A DNA stretch of 45,587 nt from Methylobacterium crusticola (GCF_003574465.1 NZ_QOWC01000043.1:1-45587), one strand, 5' to 3'. Shown: positions 29,834 through 38,387, counted from the stretch's first letter. Program-made: numbers and translations. The notes: a model not told the origin generated them from the sequence alone.

Positions 29834-30925
29834 TCAACACCCGGCCGCGGGGCCGACGGAAGTCACGTTAGCTTGAGCCGGCGCCGTCACGGGCGCCGGC
29901 GCCGCGCCCGCCGCGGGCGGCCTCGCGTCAGCCGCAGGCGGCGCCCCCTTCGGCAGCAGCGCAGGCCGCCAGCGCCGATGCATCCAGAGCCACTGCTCGG
30001 GATGGTCCCGCACCCAGCCCGCGATCACGTCGGTCATCGCCTGCATGGCGCCCCGCACGTCGATCGCGCCCGCGGCGTCCCGCGGCAGGTCGAGGGCCGG
30101 GGTGAGCTCGAGCCGGAAGCGCCCCTCCGGCAGCCGGATCACCCGCACGCCGTGGACCGGGCACTCGTAGTGGCGGGCGAGCTTGGCGAGGAGGGGATTG
30201 GCGAGGGCCGGCCGCCCGAGGAAGTCGACCACGACGCCGCGGGTGAAGTGCTGGTCCACCAGCATGCCGAGGTGGCCGCCGCGCTCGACCACGCCCTGCA
30301 TCGCGAAGGCGGCGCCCGGGCCCGCCGCGGTCAGGCCCCCCATGGTGGCCCGCCGCACCTCCTGCACGAGCTGGGCCGCGGCCGGGCTGTTGGGAGGCCG
30401 GAACACCGCGCTCGCCTCCAGGCCGAAGCGGGCGGCGCAGATCGCCGGCAGCTCCCAGTTGCCGAGATGGGCCGAGAAGATCAGCCCGGGCCGCCCGTCG
30501 TCCCGCAGCGCGAAGAAGTGCTCGATGCCCTCGACGGCGATCCGCCCCGGCGTCGGCGCGTCCGGGTCGTAGTCGAAGATCGCCGCGAGGTGGGCGTACT
30601 CGGCCCCGGTGCGCCCGAGATTCTCCCACGAGCCGAGGGCGATGGCCCGGATCTCGGCCTCGCTCCGCTCGGGGAAAGCGTGGCGCAGGTTGGCGAGCGC
30701 CGTGCGGTGCGAGGGCAGCCGCGGGCCGAGGGCGCGGGCGATCCGGGCGCCGGCCGCCCCCGCGCGGGCCGGGCCGAGCCGGCGCGCGACCGCGAACAGC
30801 CCCCGCACCACGAGGACCATCGGCAGTCCGGCGAGGCGGGAGAGGAGGCGGTACAGCCTCAGCTTCAGACGGAGCAAGGAGGGTCTCACGGCGGATCGCG
30901 ACGCTTGGATCCCGGGATCTCGCAC
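29834..30925 (-). CDS. lpxXL: LpxXL-type lipid A acyltransferase
   Basis: Transfers the very long hydroxy-acyl chain from AcpXL to lipid A at the inner membrane. The 363-residue product is in the LpxL/HtrB lysophospholipid acyltransferase family: an N-terminal membrane-associated helix (LPMVLVVRGLFAVARRLG) and the catalytic HX4(D/E) motif in SAHLGNWELPAI. Further family landmarks are LVDQHFTRGVVVDFLG and EQWLWMHRRWRP. The GTG at 30925 gives an ordinary length; GTG 30888 is an alternative. A Pro/Ala tail ends in Cys. The LpxXL rather than LpxL call follows from linkage to acpXL, fabZ, fabF2, fabF1 and adh. Confidence 0.88.
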   Translation of the reverse strand: MRDPGIQASRSAVRPSLLRLKLRLYRLLSRLAGLPMVLVVRGLFAVARRLGPARAGAAGARIARALGPRLPSHRTALANLRHAFPERSEAEIRAIALGSWENLGRTGAEYAHLAAIFDYDPDAPTPGRIAVEGIEHFFALRDDGRPGLIFSAHLGNWELPAICAARFGLEASAVFRPPNSPAAAQLVQEVRRATMGGLTAAGPGAAFAMQGVVERGGHLGMLVDQHFTRGVVVDFLGRPALANPLLAKLARHYECPVHGVRVIRLPEGRFRLELTPALDLPRDAAGAIDVRGAMQAMTDVIAGWVRDHPEQWLWMHRRWRPALLPKGAPPAADARPPAAGAAPAPVTAPAQANVTSVGPAAGC

Positions 30926-31029
30926 GAATCGCGCGGCCGGGAGACCCGGTTCCGTGCCGATTCGGCGGACCTGTCACATTTTCGCAAAGGTCGGCGCGGC
31001 GGGTCCGGCCGCGTCCGGGCGGGGGATTG

Positions 31030-32052
31030 TCAGAGCGTGACGATGATCTTCCCGAACACCTGGCGCGAGGCGAGGCGCTCGAGGCCGCTCGCGTAGTCGG
31101 CGAGGGGCAGCACCGTGTCGACGACCGGGGTGAGGCCCCCCGCCATCTTGGCCAGGGCCTCGCGGATGTTGGCGAGGCGGCAGCCGAACGAGCCCGTGAT
31201 GCGGTACTGCTGCTGGAACAGCTGCATCAGGTTCATGGTCGTGGAGACGCCCGAGGTCGACCCGCAGGTGACGAGGCGGCCGCCCCGCTTGAGGCAGAGC
31301 AGCGAGCCGTTCCAGGTCTCCGGGCCGACGTGCTCGAACACCACGTCGACGCCCTTGCGCCGGGTCAGCTTGCGGACCTCGCCCTCGAAGCGGTCGGTGC
31401 GGTAGTTGACGACGTGGTCGGCGCCGAGCGCCCGCGCCTTCTCGCCCTTCGCGTCGTCGCCGACCGTCGCGAACACCGTGCAGCCGATCGCCTTCGCCAT
31501 CTTGATCGCGGCGGTGCCGATCCCCGAGCCCCCGGCATGGACCAGGATGCTCTCGCCGGGCTCGAGCCGGGCGTTGTCGAACAGCATGTGCTGCACGGTG
31601 CCGAAGGCGACGGGCGCGCAGGCGGCGTCGGTGAGGCCGACGCCCTCCGGCACCGGCACCACGAGGCGGGCCGGCAGGTTCACCCGTTCCCGCGCGAAGC
31701 CGTCGATGTGGAAGCCCATGACGCCGCCCACCTCCTCGCAGAGGTTGTCGCGGCCCTCGCGGCAGGCGCGGCAGCGGCCGCAGGTGAGCGCGCCGTAGGG
31801 CGCGACGGCGTCCCCCACCGCGAGGTCCCGGACGCCCTCGCCGACGGCCGCGACCTCGCCGGCGGCCTCGGCCCCGACGGCGAGCGGCAGCCTGCGCTTG
31901 GCGAAGGCCATCCCGCGGAAGCCCCAGACGTCGATGAAGTTGAGCCCGACCGCCCGCACCCGCACCTGGACCTCGCCGGGGCCGGGCGGCGGCGGCGCGT
32001 CGATCTCCGTCAGGCGGAGGTCGCGGTCGCCGAAGAGCTGGAGGGCCTGCAT
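31030..32052 (-). CDS. Zinc-type alcohol dehydrogenase/quinone oxidoreductase of the acpXL cluster
   Basis: A 340-residue medium-chain dehydrogenase with both zinc regions visible: the structural-zinc cysteines CGRCRACREGRDNLC and a Rossmann motif HAGGSGIGTAAIKMAK. In rhizobial 27-hydroxyoctacosanoate clusters the gene in this position (adh2XL) precedes lpxXL and is proposed to act as the enoyl or keto reductase step. The equivalence here is from order and family. ATG 32052 follows the SH3 gene by 28 bases, and lpxXL follows 104 bases later. NAD(P)H use is probable from the fold. Confidence 0.88.
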   Translation of the reverse strand: MQALQLFGDRDLRLTEIDAPPPPGPGEVQVRVRAVGLNFIDVWGFRGMAFAKRRLPLAVGAEAAGEVAAVGEGVRDLAVGDAVAPYGALTCGRCRACREGRDNLCEEVGGVMGFHIDGFARERVNLPARLVVPVPEGVGLTDAACAPVAFGTVQHMLFDNARLEPGESILVHAGGSGIGTAAIKMAKAIGCTVFATVGDDAKGEKARALGADHVVNYRTDRFEGEVRKLTRRKGVDVVFEHVGPETWNGSLLCLKRGGRLVTCGSTSGVSTTMNLMQLFQQQYRITGSFGCRLANIREALAKMAGGLTPVVDTVLPLADYASGLERLASRQVFGKIIVTL

Positions 32053-32080
32053 GCTGTGCTCCTGGTGGACGCGTCGTCTC

Positions 32081-32380
32081 TCACTCGGGCGCCAGGTACC
32101 GGCGCCGGGCCCAGCCGACCACGGCGCCGTACTTGACGCGGCACCAGGTGAGGCCGCTCGGTGTGTCGTTAGTGCAGCCGAAGCCCCGCAGCCGCGCCCG
32201 CGCCGGCGCCTGGCCGAGGACGGGCGTCGCGGCGTCGGGCGCCTCGCGGATGCTCAGCGTGTCGCCGGGCGCCAGGGAATCGACCCGGAACGCCTCCTGG
32301 GCGCGGGCCGGAGCCGCCCCCGCCGCCAGGACGAGGAGCGCGGCCGCGGCGGCGGCGCGACGCATCGGGGGGTGCCTCAT
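32081..32380 (-). CDS. Exported bacterial SH3-domain protein
   Basis: A 99-residue protein with a signal peptide (AAAAAALLVLAAGAAPARAQ) and an SH3b-like fold: DTLSIREAPDAATPVLGQ and WCRVKYGAVVGWARRRYL. These domains bind peptidoglycan or other envelope components. ATG 32380 and ATG 32365 are both possible; a GAGG lies about 8 bases before the second. It lies between fabG and adh, both in the same direction, with gaps of 16 and 28 bases, and is not part of the standard rhizobial cluster. Confidence 0.8.
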   Translation of the reverse strand: MRHPPMRRAAAAAALLVLAAGAAPARAQEAFRVDSLAPGDTLSIREAPDAATPVLGQAPARARLRGFGCTNDTPSGLTWCRVKYGAVVGWARRRYLAPE

Positions 32381-32396
32381 GGAATCGTCGCGCTGC

Positions 32397-33164
32397 TCAG
32401 GTGCGGTGGATGCCCATCATCGCGGTCAGGCCGCCATCCACCGGCAGCACCGCCCCGGTGATGTAGCCCGCGCCGGGGCCGAGCAGGAATGCGACGAGTT
32501 CCGCAACCTCCGCGGGCGCGGCGAAGCGTCCGGCCGGGATCTGCCGCTCCATGCCGGCGCGGTGGGCCGCGTAGGGCGCCATCATGGCGGTATCGATGAA
32601 GCCCGGCGCCACCACGTTCACGGTGACGCCGCGCCGGGCCGACTCGATCGCGAGGGTGCGGCAATAGGCGATGAGCGCCCCCTTGGTGGCCGCGTAGGCC
32701 GCGTTGCCGGGGTTGGCCCTCAGCGCCGCCACGGAGCCCACCGCCACGATCCGGCCGGCCTTCGCCCGGGTCATGGGGCGCACCAGCGCCTTGGCGAGCC
32801 GCGTCAGCGACCAGAAATTCACCTGCATGGCGGCCTCGGCCCGCTCCTGGTCGAGCATCGCCGCGAGGCTGTCGTAGGGCTGGCCGGCATTGTGGACGAG
32901 GCCGAACACGTCCTCGCCCGCCATCACCTCGCAGAAGGCGTCGAGGGCCGCCCGGTCGGCGAGGTCGAGGCGGTGGGCGCGCAGGCGCCGCCCCGGATGC
33001 GCGGCGGCGGCCTCCCCGGCCAGGGCCTCGGCGGCCTCCCCGGATTCGCGGTAGGTGAAGTCGACGTCGTGGCCCGCCGCCGTCAGGGCGCGCACGATCG
33101 CCGCCCCGAGCCCCCGGGCGCCCCCGGTGACGAGGACGCGCCGCCCCGGCGCCGCCGCGCTCAC
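32397..33164 (-). CDS. FabG-type short-chain dehydrogenase (3-oxoacyl-ACP reductase candidate)
   Basis: A 255-residue SDR. The nucleotide motif TGGARGLG is at about 16-23, NAG in LVHNAGQPYD, and the catalytic Ser-Tyr-Lys is in AVGSVAALRA...NAAYAATKGAL. The C-terminal substrate segment is VAPGFIDTAMM and ITGAVLPVDGG. GTG 33164 overlaps the fabF1 stop by 4 bases (GTGA), so it is translationally coupled to the ketosynthase and is best read as the dedicated beta-ketoacyl-AcpXL reductase. This gene is not part of the classic six-gene rhizobial cluster. Confidence 0.9.
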   Translation of the reverse strand: MSAAAPGRRVLVTGGARGLGAAIVRALTAAGHDVDFTYRESGEAAEALAGEAAAAHPGRRLRAHRLDLADRAALDAFCEVMAGEDVFGLVHNAGQPYDSLAAMLDQERAEAAMQVNFWSLTRLAKALVRPMTRAKAGRIVAVGSVAALRANPGNAAYAATKGALIAYCRTLAIESARRGVTVNVVAPGFIDTAMMAPYAAHRAGMERQIPAGRFAAPAEVAELVAFLLGPGAGYITGAVLPVDGGLTAMMGIHRT

Positions 33165-34456
33165 GCCGGGTCCGCCCCGAACACCAGGCAGGTGTTCTGG
33201 CCGCCGAACCCGAACGAGTTCGACAGCACGAAGGAGACCGGCAGGTCGCGGGCCCGCGTCACCACGTCGAGGGGGATCGCGGGGTCGGGCACGGCGTAGT
33301 TCAGCGTCGGCGGCACGCGGCCCTGCGCGATGGTGAGGAGCGAGAAGGCCGCCTCGACGGCGCCGGCCGCCGTGAGCGTGTGGCCGATCATCGACTTGTT
33401 GGACGAGATCGGCACGTCCCGCATGCGCTCGCCCAGCACCGCGAGGCAGCCCAGTGCCTCCATCTTGTCGTTCTCCGGCGTGCCGGTGCCGTGGGCGTTG
33501 ACCGTGTCGATCCGGTCGGGGGCGAGCCCCGCATCGTCCAGGGCCGCCCGGATCGCCGCGATGATGGGCGCGCCGTCGGGGCTCGAGCGGGTGCGGTGGA
33601 AGCCGTCGCCCTTCTCGCCGCAGCCGAGCACGTAGCCGAGGATCCGGGCGCCCCGGGCGCGGGCGTGGGCGGCGTCCTCCAGCACCAGGGCGGCGGCGCC
33701 CTCCCCCATGACGAAGCCGTCGCGGTTCCGGGCGAAGGGCTTCGCGGCGCCCTCCGGCGGGTCGTTCTGGGTCGACAGGGCGGAGAGCAGCGAGAAGCGG
33801 ATCAGCGATTCCGGGTTCACCGAGCCGTCGGTGCCGATGCAGAGCGCCGCGCTCGTCTCGCCGCGCCGGATCGCCTCGACGCCGAGCTGGATCGCGGTCG
33901 CGCCCGACGAGCAGGCCGTCGAGAGCGAGATCGGCGAGCCCCGCGTGCCGAAGCGGTCGGCGATGCGGTCGGCGACGGTGCCGAAGATGAACAGGTCGTG
34001 CCAGTCGTCGAAGCGCCGGGTCGCGGCGGCGCGCAGGAGGTCGGCGTAGGTGACGTCCCCGGCGGCACCGGAGGCTTCCGCCAGGGCCCGGCGCTGCGGC
34101 CACTCGATCTCGACCGGCGGCACCGCGATGAACAGGGCGCCCGGGAAGGCCTTGCCGAGCCCCGCCTGGGCCACGGCCTCGTCGGCCGCCTCCGTGGCGA
34201 AGCGCTCCGACAGGAGGGGCGCCACCATCGGGTCGGCTCGCAGGAAGTCGACCGTGCCGGCGATGCGGGTGCGCAGGCCCTCCGTGGGGAAGCGCGTGAT
34301 GGCGTGGATGCCGGAGCGGCCGGCCGTGAGCGCTGCCCAGTTGTCGGCGGCGCCCTGCCCCAGCGACGTCACCACGCCGAGGCCGGTGACCGCCACCAGG
34401 GGCCGGTCGCGCGCGTCGCGGACCGCGCCCGGGTTGCCGCTCGGGGTGGGGGTCAT
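33161..34456 (-). CDS. Beta-ketoacyl-ACP synthase II-type, catalytic partner (FabF1XL)
   Basis: A 431-residue KAS enzyme with a complete catalytic set: C182 in STACSSGA, H322 in NAHGTGTPEND and H359 with K354 in NKSMIGHTLTAAGA. It condenses malonyl-ACP with the growing chain on AcpXL to reach the C26-C28 length. The C-terminal SNSFGFGGQN signature is present. The start ATG 34456 overlaps the fabF2 stop (ATGA), and the fabG start overlaps its own stop. An N-terminal extension of about 18 residues precedes the fold. Very probably functions with FabF2XL next door. Confidence 0.92.
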   Translation of the reverse strand: MTPTPSGNPGAVRDARDRPLVAVTGLGVVTSLGQGAADNWAALTAGRSGIHAITRFPTEGLRTRIAGTVDFLRADPMVAPLLSERFATEAADEAVAQAGLGKAFPGALFIAVPPVEIEWPQRRALAEASGAAGDVTYADLLRAAATRRFDDWHDLFIFGTVADRIADRFGTRGSPISLSTACSSGATAIQLGVEAIRRGETSAALCIGTDGSVNPESLIRFSLLSALSTQNDPPEGAAKPFARNRDGFVMGEGAAALVLEDAAHARARGARILGYVLGCGEKGDGFHRTRSSPDGAPIIAAIRAALDDAGLAPDRIDTVNAHGTGTPENDKMEALGCLAVLGERMRDVPISSNKSMIGHTLTAAGAVEAAFSLLTIAQGRVPPTLNYAVPDPAIPLDVVTRARDLPVSFVLSNSFGFGGQNTCLVFGADPA

Positions 34457-35595
34457 GGGGCCTCGTCCGGTGCGGTGATGCGCAGGACGCCCTCGCCGCG
34501 GCGGTGGCCCACCACCGTGACGGCGACCTCCCGGGCCCCGCCCTGCGCCACCAGCGCGGCGGCGAGCGCGGCCCCGAAGGGGGCGGCGGCCTCCAGGGTG
34601 TGGCCCGTGACGTCGCCGAGCGCCCGGACCGGCGCGCCCGGCGCGAGCCGGCCGAGGCTCTCAGCCTCCTCGGCGGTGATGCCGGCGCAGCCGGTGGCGC
34701 CCGAGATCACGGCGTCGGGCCGCGCGAGCCCGGACCCGGCCCACAGGGCCGCGATGCTGCCCGACACGGCGCCGGGCCGGCGCGGCGTGCGGTCGCTCTC
34801 GACCGCCGCGAGCCGCGCGAGGGCGCGCGCGCCGCGGGCGGCGGCGTGCTCCGCCGCCTCGAGCACCAGGAAGGCCGCCCCCGATCCGAGGATGAAGCCG
34901 GGGCCGTCCTCCCGGGCGAAGACCGGGGCGTAGCCGGGCGTGCGCAGGTGCCCGCCCATCTCGTGGATCAGCAGCACGTCCGCGCGCTCGGCGTTGTAGG
35001 AGCCGCCGACGAGGAAGATCTCGTTCTGGCCCGAGGCGATGCGGGCCCGGGCGATGCGCAGGGCGTCGACCCCGCTCGCCTCCTCGCCCATGAAGGTGCG
35101 CGAGGCGCCGGTGACGCCGTGCACGATGGCGATGTTGCCGGCGAGCAGGTTCGAGAGCTGGGCCAGGAACAGGGTCGGGCGCAGGTCGTTCTGGAGGCGC
35201 TCGTTCAGGAAGGCGCCCGGATCGGCGGCCCCGCGCAGGCCCGTGAGGATCTGGCCGTCGACCGCGTAGTCGCGCTCGCCGCCGCCCGCCGCCACCACGA
35301 GGTGCATGGCCGCCTTGAGCGCCGCGTCCGCCTTGGCGCCGGCGGCGTCGAGGGCGAGCCCCGCCGCGTAGACGCCGAGGCGCTGCCAGGCCTCCATCTG
35401 CCGCTGGTCGGACTTCTTCGGGATCTGGCCGTCGAGGCCAGGCGGCGCCACAGGGTGGACCGGGTAAGGCGCGAAGGTGGTCGCGTCGGTGCGGGGCGCC
35501 GCGCCGGAGCGGTAGGCGGCGAGGTGGGCCTCGACGCCCTCGCCCGCGCAGGAGACGAGCCCGAGGCCCGTGATCACGACGTTGCGGGCGCTCAC
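34453..35595 (-). CDS. Ketosynthase-like partner lacking the catalytic cysteine (FabF2XL)
   Basis: A 380-residue thiolase-fold KAS homologue (MSARNVVITGLGLVSCAGEG) of normal but slightly short length. Counting back from the conserved VDAL helix, the nucleophile position holds S165 in VTGASRTFMGEEASG instead of cysteine, and the first active-site His motif is replaced by SGATGCAGITAEE; LGDVTGHTLEAAA retains the second His. It therefore looks like a chain-length-factor type subunit rather than an active synthase. It is sandwiched by 4-base overlaps with fabZ and fabF1, which favours equimolar synthesis. The corresponding rhizobial gene is annotated fabF2XL. Confidence 0.88.
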   Translation of the reverse strand: MSARNVVITGLGLVSCAGEGVEAHLAAYRSGAAPRTDATTFAPYPVHPVAPPGLDGQIPKKSDQRQMEAWQRLGVYAAGLALDAAGAKADAALKAAMHLVVAAGGGERDYAVDGQILTGLRGAADPGAFLNERLQNDLRPTLFLAQLSNLLAGNIAIVHGVTGASRTFMGEEASGVDALRIARARIASGQNEIFLVGGSYNAERADVLLIHEMGGHLRTPGYAPVFAREDGPGFILGSGAAFLVLEAAEHAAARGARALARLAAVESDRTPRRPGAVSGSIAALWAGSGLARPDAVISGATGCAGITAEEAESLGRLAPGAPVRALGDVTGHTLEAAAPFGAALAAALVAQGGAREVAVTVVGHRRGEGVLRITAPDEAP

Positions 35596-36056
35596 GGGGC
35601 GTCCCCGTCGAGGAGGCCGATCCGGACCGCGCGCTCGCGCATCGGCGCGTCGAGGCCATCCGGGAACGGCATGGTCCGGAAGCGCAGCTCCGCATTGCAG
35701 AGCGGCTTGCCCTCGGCCCGGATCGCCGCCTTCGTCACCGCGTAGCCCGAGCCGTCATGCTCCAGGCTCGCCTCCACGTCGAGCTCGGCTCCCGGTCCCA
35801 CGAAGGAGCGGAAGCGCGCCTTGTCGACGCCCATCAGGAACGGCATGTGGCGGAACGACGCATGGGCGAGGAGCAGGTAGCCCGAGGCCTGCGCCATGGT
35901 CTCGGTCAGGAGCACGCCGGGCACCAGGGGATATCCGGGGAAGTGCCCCTCGAAGACCGGGCTCGCGAGCGGCACCGTCGCCCGCGCCCCGATGCGCCAG
36001 GCGGCGCGGTCGAGGAGCACGACCCGGTCGATCATGTCGAAGTATTCGAGGCGCAT
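35592..36056 (-). CDS. 3-hydroxyacyl-ACP dehydratase, FabZ family (FabZXL)
   Basis: A 154-residue hotdog-fold dehydratase with the FabZ active-site region FEGHFPGYPLVPGVLLTETM and the catalytic His and Glu both present (H in GHFP, E in LTETMAQASG). It removes water from beta-hydroxyacyl-AcpXL during chain extension. The ATG at 36056 starts with MRLEYFDMIDRVV, a normal FabZ beginning. It is 21 bases after acpXL and overlaps fabF2 by 4 bases. Compared with housekeeping FabZ it lacks the usual long N-terminal extension, consistent with the specialised paralogue. Confidence 0.9.
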   Translation of the reverse strand: MRLEYFDMIDRVVLLDRAAWRIGARATVPLASPVFEGHFPGYPLVPGVLLTETMAQASGYLLLAHASFRHMPFLMGVDKARFRSFVGPGAELDVEASLEHDGSGYAVTKAAIRAEGKPLCNAELRFRTMPFPDGLDAPMRERAVRIGLLDGDAP

Positions 36057-36077
36057 CCCCGCGGCGGCCCTCAGGCG

Positions 36078-36380
36078 TCAGACCTTGGCGGCCTTCTCGG
36101 CCACGAGCCCGTCGATGCGGGCGCAGAGGTTCTTGAGCACGAAGTACGCCTCGGCCGGCACCTTGCCCTCGTTGACCTCCTGGGTCCACTGCTCGAGCGG
36201 CAGCTTGATGCCGAAGGCCTTGTCGATGGCGAAGGCGATGTCCAGGAAGGCGAGGCTGTCGATGCCGAGATCGTCGATCGCGTGGCTCTCCGGCGTGATC
36301 GACTCGCGCGGGATGTCGGCGGTCTCGGCGATGATGTCGGCAACGCGATCGAAGGTGCCGGAGGTCGTAGCGTCGGACAT
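36078..36380 (-). CDS. acpXL: Specialised acyl carrier protein AcpXL
   Basis: A 100-residue carrier protein, longer than the usual 78-residue AcpP. The phosphopantetheine site is S42 in [13 protein letters not shown], followed by [16 protein letters not shown] and [20 protein letters not shown], which is diagnostic of AcpXL. It carries the very long hydroxy fatty acid for lipid A. It is the first gene of the operon on the minus strand; ATG 36380 follows an AGGAAG at about 15 bases, and a 277-base gap to the divergent AI-2E gene holds the promoter. Call is firm. Confidence 0.96.
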   Translation of the reverse strand: MSDATTSGTFDRVADIIAETADIPRESITPESHAIDDLGIDSLAFLDIAFAIDKAFGIKLPLEQWTQEVNEGKVPAEAYFVLKNLCARIDGLVAEKAAKV

Positions 36381-36472
36381 GGACGTGCAGCCGTCTTCCT
36401 GCTGAGGTCTGGCTCGAACGGCGCGACCTCCGGACACCCGCCCGAGCCCTGGTCACGAAACCGCTGTTGGCG

Positions 36473-36490
36473 TTCGCCGGACCCGGCGAA
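36473..36490. promoter_or_regulatory. 8-bp palindrome in the acpXL divergent promoter region
   Basis: TTCGCCGG (36473-36480) and CCGGCGAA (36483-36490) form a perfect inverted repeat with a 2-base centre, between acpXL and the divergent AI-2E gene. It could be a regulator site for the lipid A operon; promoter hexamers are not distinct in the rest of this gap. Confidence 0.35.
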
Positions 36491-36658
36491 TCGAACGGAG
36501 CGCCCCGCTGGCGCGGGACCGCCCCCGGTCGAGGGGCCCGCATACACGAGGGGGCACGGGCCGGCAACAGCGTGGCGTTCCTTCGCGGCCCCCGCGCCCT
36601 AGTTCAGCGCGGGCGGTTCCCCCGGACGAGGCCGCGCCGTGGACACAGAGGACGCCCC

Positions 36659-37750
36659 GTGGAACACGTGACGCCACCGCCGCCGACGGTGCCCGCGGAG
36701 GCGGACCGGCACGGCCTCGCCCGCACCGCCCTCGTCCTGGGCCTCGGGGCCCTCGGCGTGTGGATCCTGCACGGGTTCCTGCCCGCGCTCGCCTGGGCGG
36801 TCATCCTGACCATCGCGCTCCGGCCGCTCTACGCCCGCTTCACGAGGGCCTTCCCGCCGGGGCGGCACAACGTCGTCGGACCGGCCCTATTCACCCTCGG
36901 GGTGGCGCTCGTGATCCTGGTGCCCCTCGCCGTGGCGGCGATCCAGGCGGCCCGGGAGGCGCACGACGTGGTGCAGTTCTGGCGCGAGATCGAGGAATCC
37001 GGCTGGCCGGTGCCGGACTTCGTCGCCCGCCTGCCGTTCGGCGCCGCGCAGGTCTCGGCCTGGTGGCAGGAGAACCTGAGCCACCCGTCCGGCTCCTCCG
37101 AGATGCTGCACCGCCTCGACCGCTCGTCAATCGTCGGCTTCGGGCGCACCTTCGGCAGCCAGATCGTCCACCGCTCGGTGCTGTTCTGCTTCACCCTCCT
37201 GACCCTGTTCTTCCTGTTCCGGGACGGCCCGGCGGTGGCGGACCAGGGCCTCAGCGCGGCGCGCCGGCTCTTCGGCCCCCGGGGCGAGCGCGTGGCCCGC
37301 CAGATGGCGGCCTCGATCCACGGCACCGTCGACGGGCTGGTGCTGGTCGGCCTCGGCGAGGGCTTCCTGCTCGGGGTGATCTACGTCTTCGCCGGCGTGC
37401 CGCACCCGGTCCTGCTCGGGGCCGCGACGGCGCTCGCGGCCATGATCCCGTTCGGGGCGCCCCTCGCCTTCGGCCTCGCCGCCGTGCTGCTCGTGGCCAA
37501 GGGCGGCGTCACGGCCGCCGCCGTCGTGGTGGCGGCCGGGATCGTGGTGACCTTCGTGGCCGACCATTTCGTGCGCCCGGTCCTGATCGGCGGCGCGACC
37601 CGCCTGCCCTTCCTGTGGGTGCTGCTCGGGATCCTCGGCGGCGTCGAGACCTTCGGGCTCCTCGGCCTGTTCCTCGGCCCCGCCGTGATGGCCGCCCTGG
37701 TGCTGCTCTGGCGCGAGTACACCGAGGGCGACGCGACCCCGGTCGCCTGA
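36659..37750 (+). CDS. AI-2E family (PerM-like) membrane protein
   Basis: A 363-residue inner-membrane protein with about seven to eight hydrophobic helices (for example ALVLGLGALGVWILHGFLPA at the N-terminus and LLGILGGVETFGLLGLFLGP near the C-terminus). The large polar loop at about residues 100-180 and the GxxPHPVLLGAATALAAMIPFG segment are characteristic of the AI-2E/TqsA/PerM family. Members export AI-2 or act in Na+/H+ exchange; the substrate here is unknown. GTG 36659 is favoured since AGAGGA lies about 7 bases upstream; GTG 36668 is an alternative. Confidence 0.85.
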   Translation: MEHVTPPPPTVPAEADRHGLARTALVLGLGALGVWILHGFLPALAWAVILTIALRPLYARFTRAFPPGRHNVVGPALFTLGVALVILVPLAVAAIQAAREAHDVVQFWREIEESGWPVPDFVARLPFGAAQVSAWWQENLSHPSGSSEMLHRLDRSSIVGFGRTFGSQIVHRSVLFCFTLLTLFFLFRDGPAVADQGLSAARRLFGPRGERVARQMAASIHGTVDGLVLVGLGEGFLLGVIYVFAGVPHPVLLGAATALAAMIPFGAPLAFGLAAVLLVAKGGVTAAAVVVAAGIVVTFVADHFVRPVLIGGATRLPFLWVLLGILGGVETFGLLGLFLGPAVMAALVLLWREYTEGDATPVA

Positions 37751-37759
37751 TCCCGGCGG

Positions 37760-37776
37760 CCCCGCGGCCCGCGGGG
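37760..37776 (+). terminator. GC hairpin after the AI-2E gene
   Basis: CCCCGC (37760-37765) pairs with GCGGGG (37771-37776) around a 5-base loop. The downstream TGCCTCTTTC carries only a short pyrimidine run, so terminator function is tentative. Confidence 0.3.
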
Positions 37777-37892
37777 GCGGTGCCTCTTTCGCCCGCGCCG
37801 GGCTTTACCCGTCCCGGGCCGGTGCTCCAGGATCGCGCGCGCCCTGCCGGGGACCGGCGAGGCGCGCTCCCGCGGAAGACTCGAGACGGCAG

Positions 37893-38378
37893 ATGGCGGC
37901 GATGACGGATGCTCCCCTCCCGCGCGGCGAGGCCGCCCGGCGGCTCGGCGCCCTCGGCCTCGTCCTGCCGCGGGTGCCGCCGCCCCGGGGGGCGTTCCTG
38001 CCGTTCTCGCGGATCGGCCCGACGCTCTGGCTCGCCGGCCAGATCTGCGAGTGGGAGGGGGAGGTGCGCTTCACCGGCCCGGTGCCGGACGTCGCGACGG
38101 GCCAGCGGGCGGCCGAGCTCTGCGCCCTCAACCTGCTCGCCGCACTCAGCCTCGCCCTCGAGGGCGACCTCGACCGCGTGGTGCGCTGCCACCGCCTCGG
38201 CGGCTTCGTGCAGGTCTCCCCGGGCTGGCCCGACGTGCCGAAGGCGGTGAACGGCGCCTCCGACCTGATGGCGCGCCTGTTCGGCGAGGCCGGCCGCCAC
38301 GCCCGGACGGCCGTCGGGGTCGCGGGCCTGCCGGCCGACGCGAGCGTGGAGGTGGACGGGATCTTCGAGGTGCGCTGA
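37893..38378 (+). CDS. RidA/YjgF-YER057c-UK114 family protein
   Basis: A 161-residue RidA-family protein. Members are trimeric enamine/imine deaminases that remove reactive intermediates of amino-acid metabolism, or serve in catabolic pathways. The core strands PFSRIGPTLWLAGQICEWEG, FVQVSPGWPDVPKAVNGAS and HARTAVGVAGLPADASVEVD are visible. The RidA arginine that normally lies in a C-terminal R(S/T) motif is represented by HARTAVGVAGLP. ATG 37893 or 37902 could be used. It is monocistronic, convergent with a binding-protein gene. Confidence 0.85.
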   Translation: MAAMTDAPLPRGEAARRLGALGLVLPRVPPPRGAFLPFSRIGPTLWLAGQICEWEGEVRFTGPVPDVATGQRAAELCALNLLAALSLALEGDLDRVVRCHRLGGFVQVSPGWPDVPKAVNGASDLMARLFGEAGRHARTAVGVAGLPADASVEVDGIFEVR

Positions 38379-38387
38379 GGCGGAGGC

